Shown piece by piece: positions 5,934-6,258 of a stretch of DNA of 6,258 bases. Within the stretch, counting starts at the first letter, position 1. Every line of letters starts with the position of its first letter. The notes under the pieces are model-generated. The model was not told the origin of the DNA. It was given only the letters and a program-made list of their open reading frames with translations, and made no database searches. A program made the position numbers and the translations under genes. This DNA comes from Nitrospirota bacterium (lineage in GTDB: Bacteria > Nitrospirota > 9FT-COMBO-42-15 > HDB-SIOI813), in assembly GCA_023248365.1 (NCBI GenBank), contig JAHFER010000101.1:1-6258 (forward strand), in the 5' to 3' direction.

Positions 5934-6258
5934 CCCCTGTTGGTTTTTGCCATCTGAGTATAGGTCTTTTCACAGCCTGTGCCTCATCAAGCCTTTTGAC
6001 AACCTTTGTGTGAGGTGCATTTTTTACAATATCGGGGTTGGTCTCAGCTTCCTTTGCAATTGTTATCATAACATCACAAAATTCATCAAGGGTCTCTTTA
6101 GACTCTGTTTCAGTAGGCTCTATCATAATAGCTTCATCAACTACAAGTGGAAAGTTTACGGTAGGCGGGTGGTAGCCGTAGTCCTGTAACCTCTTTGATA
6201 TATCCCATGCGTGAACACCCTTTTCCCTTTGAAGTTTTGCAGAGAAGACGCATTCGTG
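5923..6258 (-). CDS. gcvPB: Glycine dehydrogenase (decarboxylating) subunit 2, C-terminal part
   Basis: The last 111 codons are present and the gene runs off the right edge; the frame is open to base 6258. The reading begins H-E-C-V-F-S and contains G-V-H-A-W-D-I-S-K-R-L-x-D-Y-G-Y-H-P-P-T-V-x-F-P, then I-M-I-E-P-T-E-T-E-S-K-E-T-L-D, highly characteristic of the C-terminal domain of P-protein subunit 2. With subunit 1 it forms the PLP-dependent decarboxylase that passes the aminomethyl group of glycine to lipoylated H-protein. The PLP lysine lies upstream of the window. The ending R-P-x-L-R-W at about 25 bases before frdA is typical of the short two-subunit form, which separates this organism from those with fused GcvP. 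It is the first visible gene of the minus-strand operon; its stop (5925-5923) falls between the two candidate frdA starts. Confidence 0.95.
   Translation of the reverse strand, partial: HECVFSAKLQREKGVHAWDISKRLQDYGYHPPTVNFPLVVDEAIMIEPTETESKETLDEFCDVMITIAKEAETNPDIVKNAPHTKVVKRLDEAQAVKRPILRWQKPTGDEK

Overview
The window reads as a slice of a moderately AT-rich bacterial chromosome from an organism with anaerobic or facultative, quinone-linked metabolism. Two facts bear on taxonomy. The glycine decarboxylase is of the split, two-subunit type (its subunit 2 C-terminus is at the right edge), unlike the single-chain GcvP of enterobacteria. The fumarate reductase operon nevertheless has the A-B-C-D order and subunit sizes of the E. 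coli enzyme. This would fit a Nitrospirota- or Desulfobacterota-like lineage, but that placement is a guess from general knowledge; no rRNA or other marker gene is present.

Layout. (1) Positions 1-65, minus strand: first 21 codons of a probable inositol-monophosphatase-family gene with a good ribosome binding site. (2) 66-202: divergent intergenic region holding a 15-bp palindrome on the minus-strand side and a long dyad (160-208) that spans the promoter and start codon of the next gene. (3) 203-1363 and 1479-2651, plus strand: two tandem, diverged paralogs of the AAA_14/DUF4143 ATPase family, each with Walker A, Walker B, a DNA-binding-like middle region and a C-terminal PD-(D/E)xK-like motif. 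The 115-bp gap between them carries a strong sigma70-type promoter whose -35 box lies inside a perfect 7+1+7 palindrome. (4) 2659-6258, minus strand: gcvPB (3' end), then frdA, frdB, frdC and frdD, tightly packed as one apparent operon that converges on the second ATPase with only 7 bp between stop codons.

How the genes work together. FrdA (flavoprotein) and FrdB (three Fe-S clusters) form the soluble catalytic head, and FrdC and FrdD form the membrane quinone anchor of a Complex II enzyme. By subunit type it should work as a menaquinol:fumarate reductase, though Complex II enzymes can run either way and direction cannot be settled from sequence. The upstream gcvPB makes half of the glycine decarboxylase (P-protein) of the glycine cleavage system; its stop codon lies within or just before the frdA start, so the two are probably co-transcribed and translationally coupled. 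The ATPases are accessory-type genes whose biological role is not established; nothing here links them functionally to the respiratory operon. I see no tRNA, rRNA, CRISPR array, transposase or convincing intrinsic terminator.
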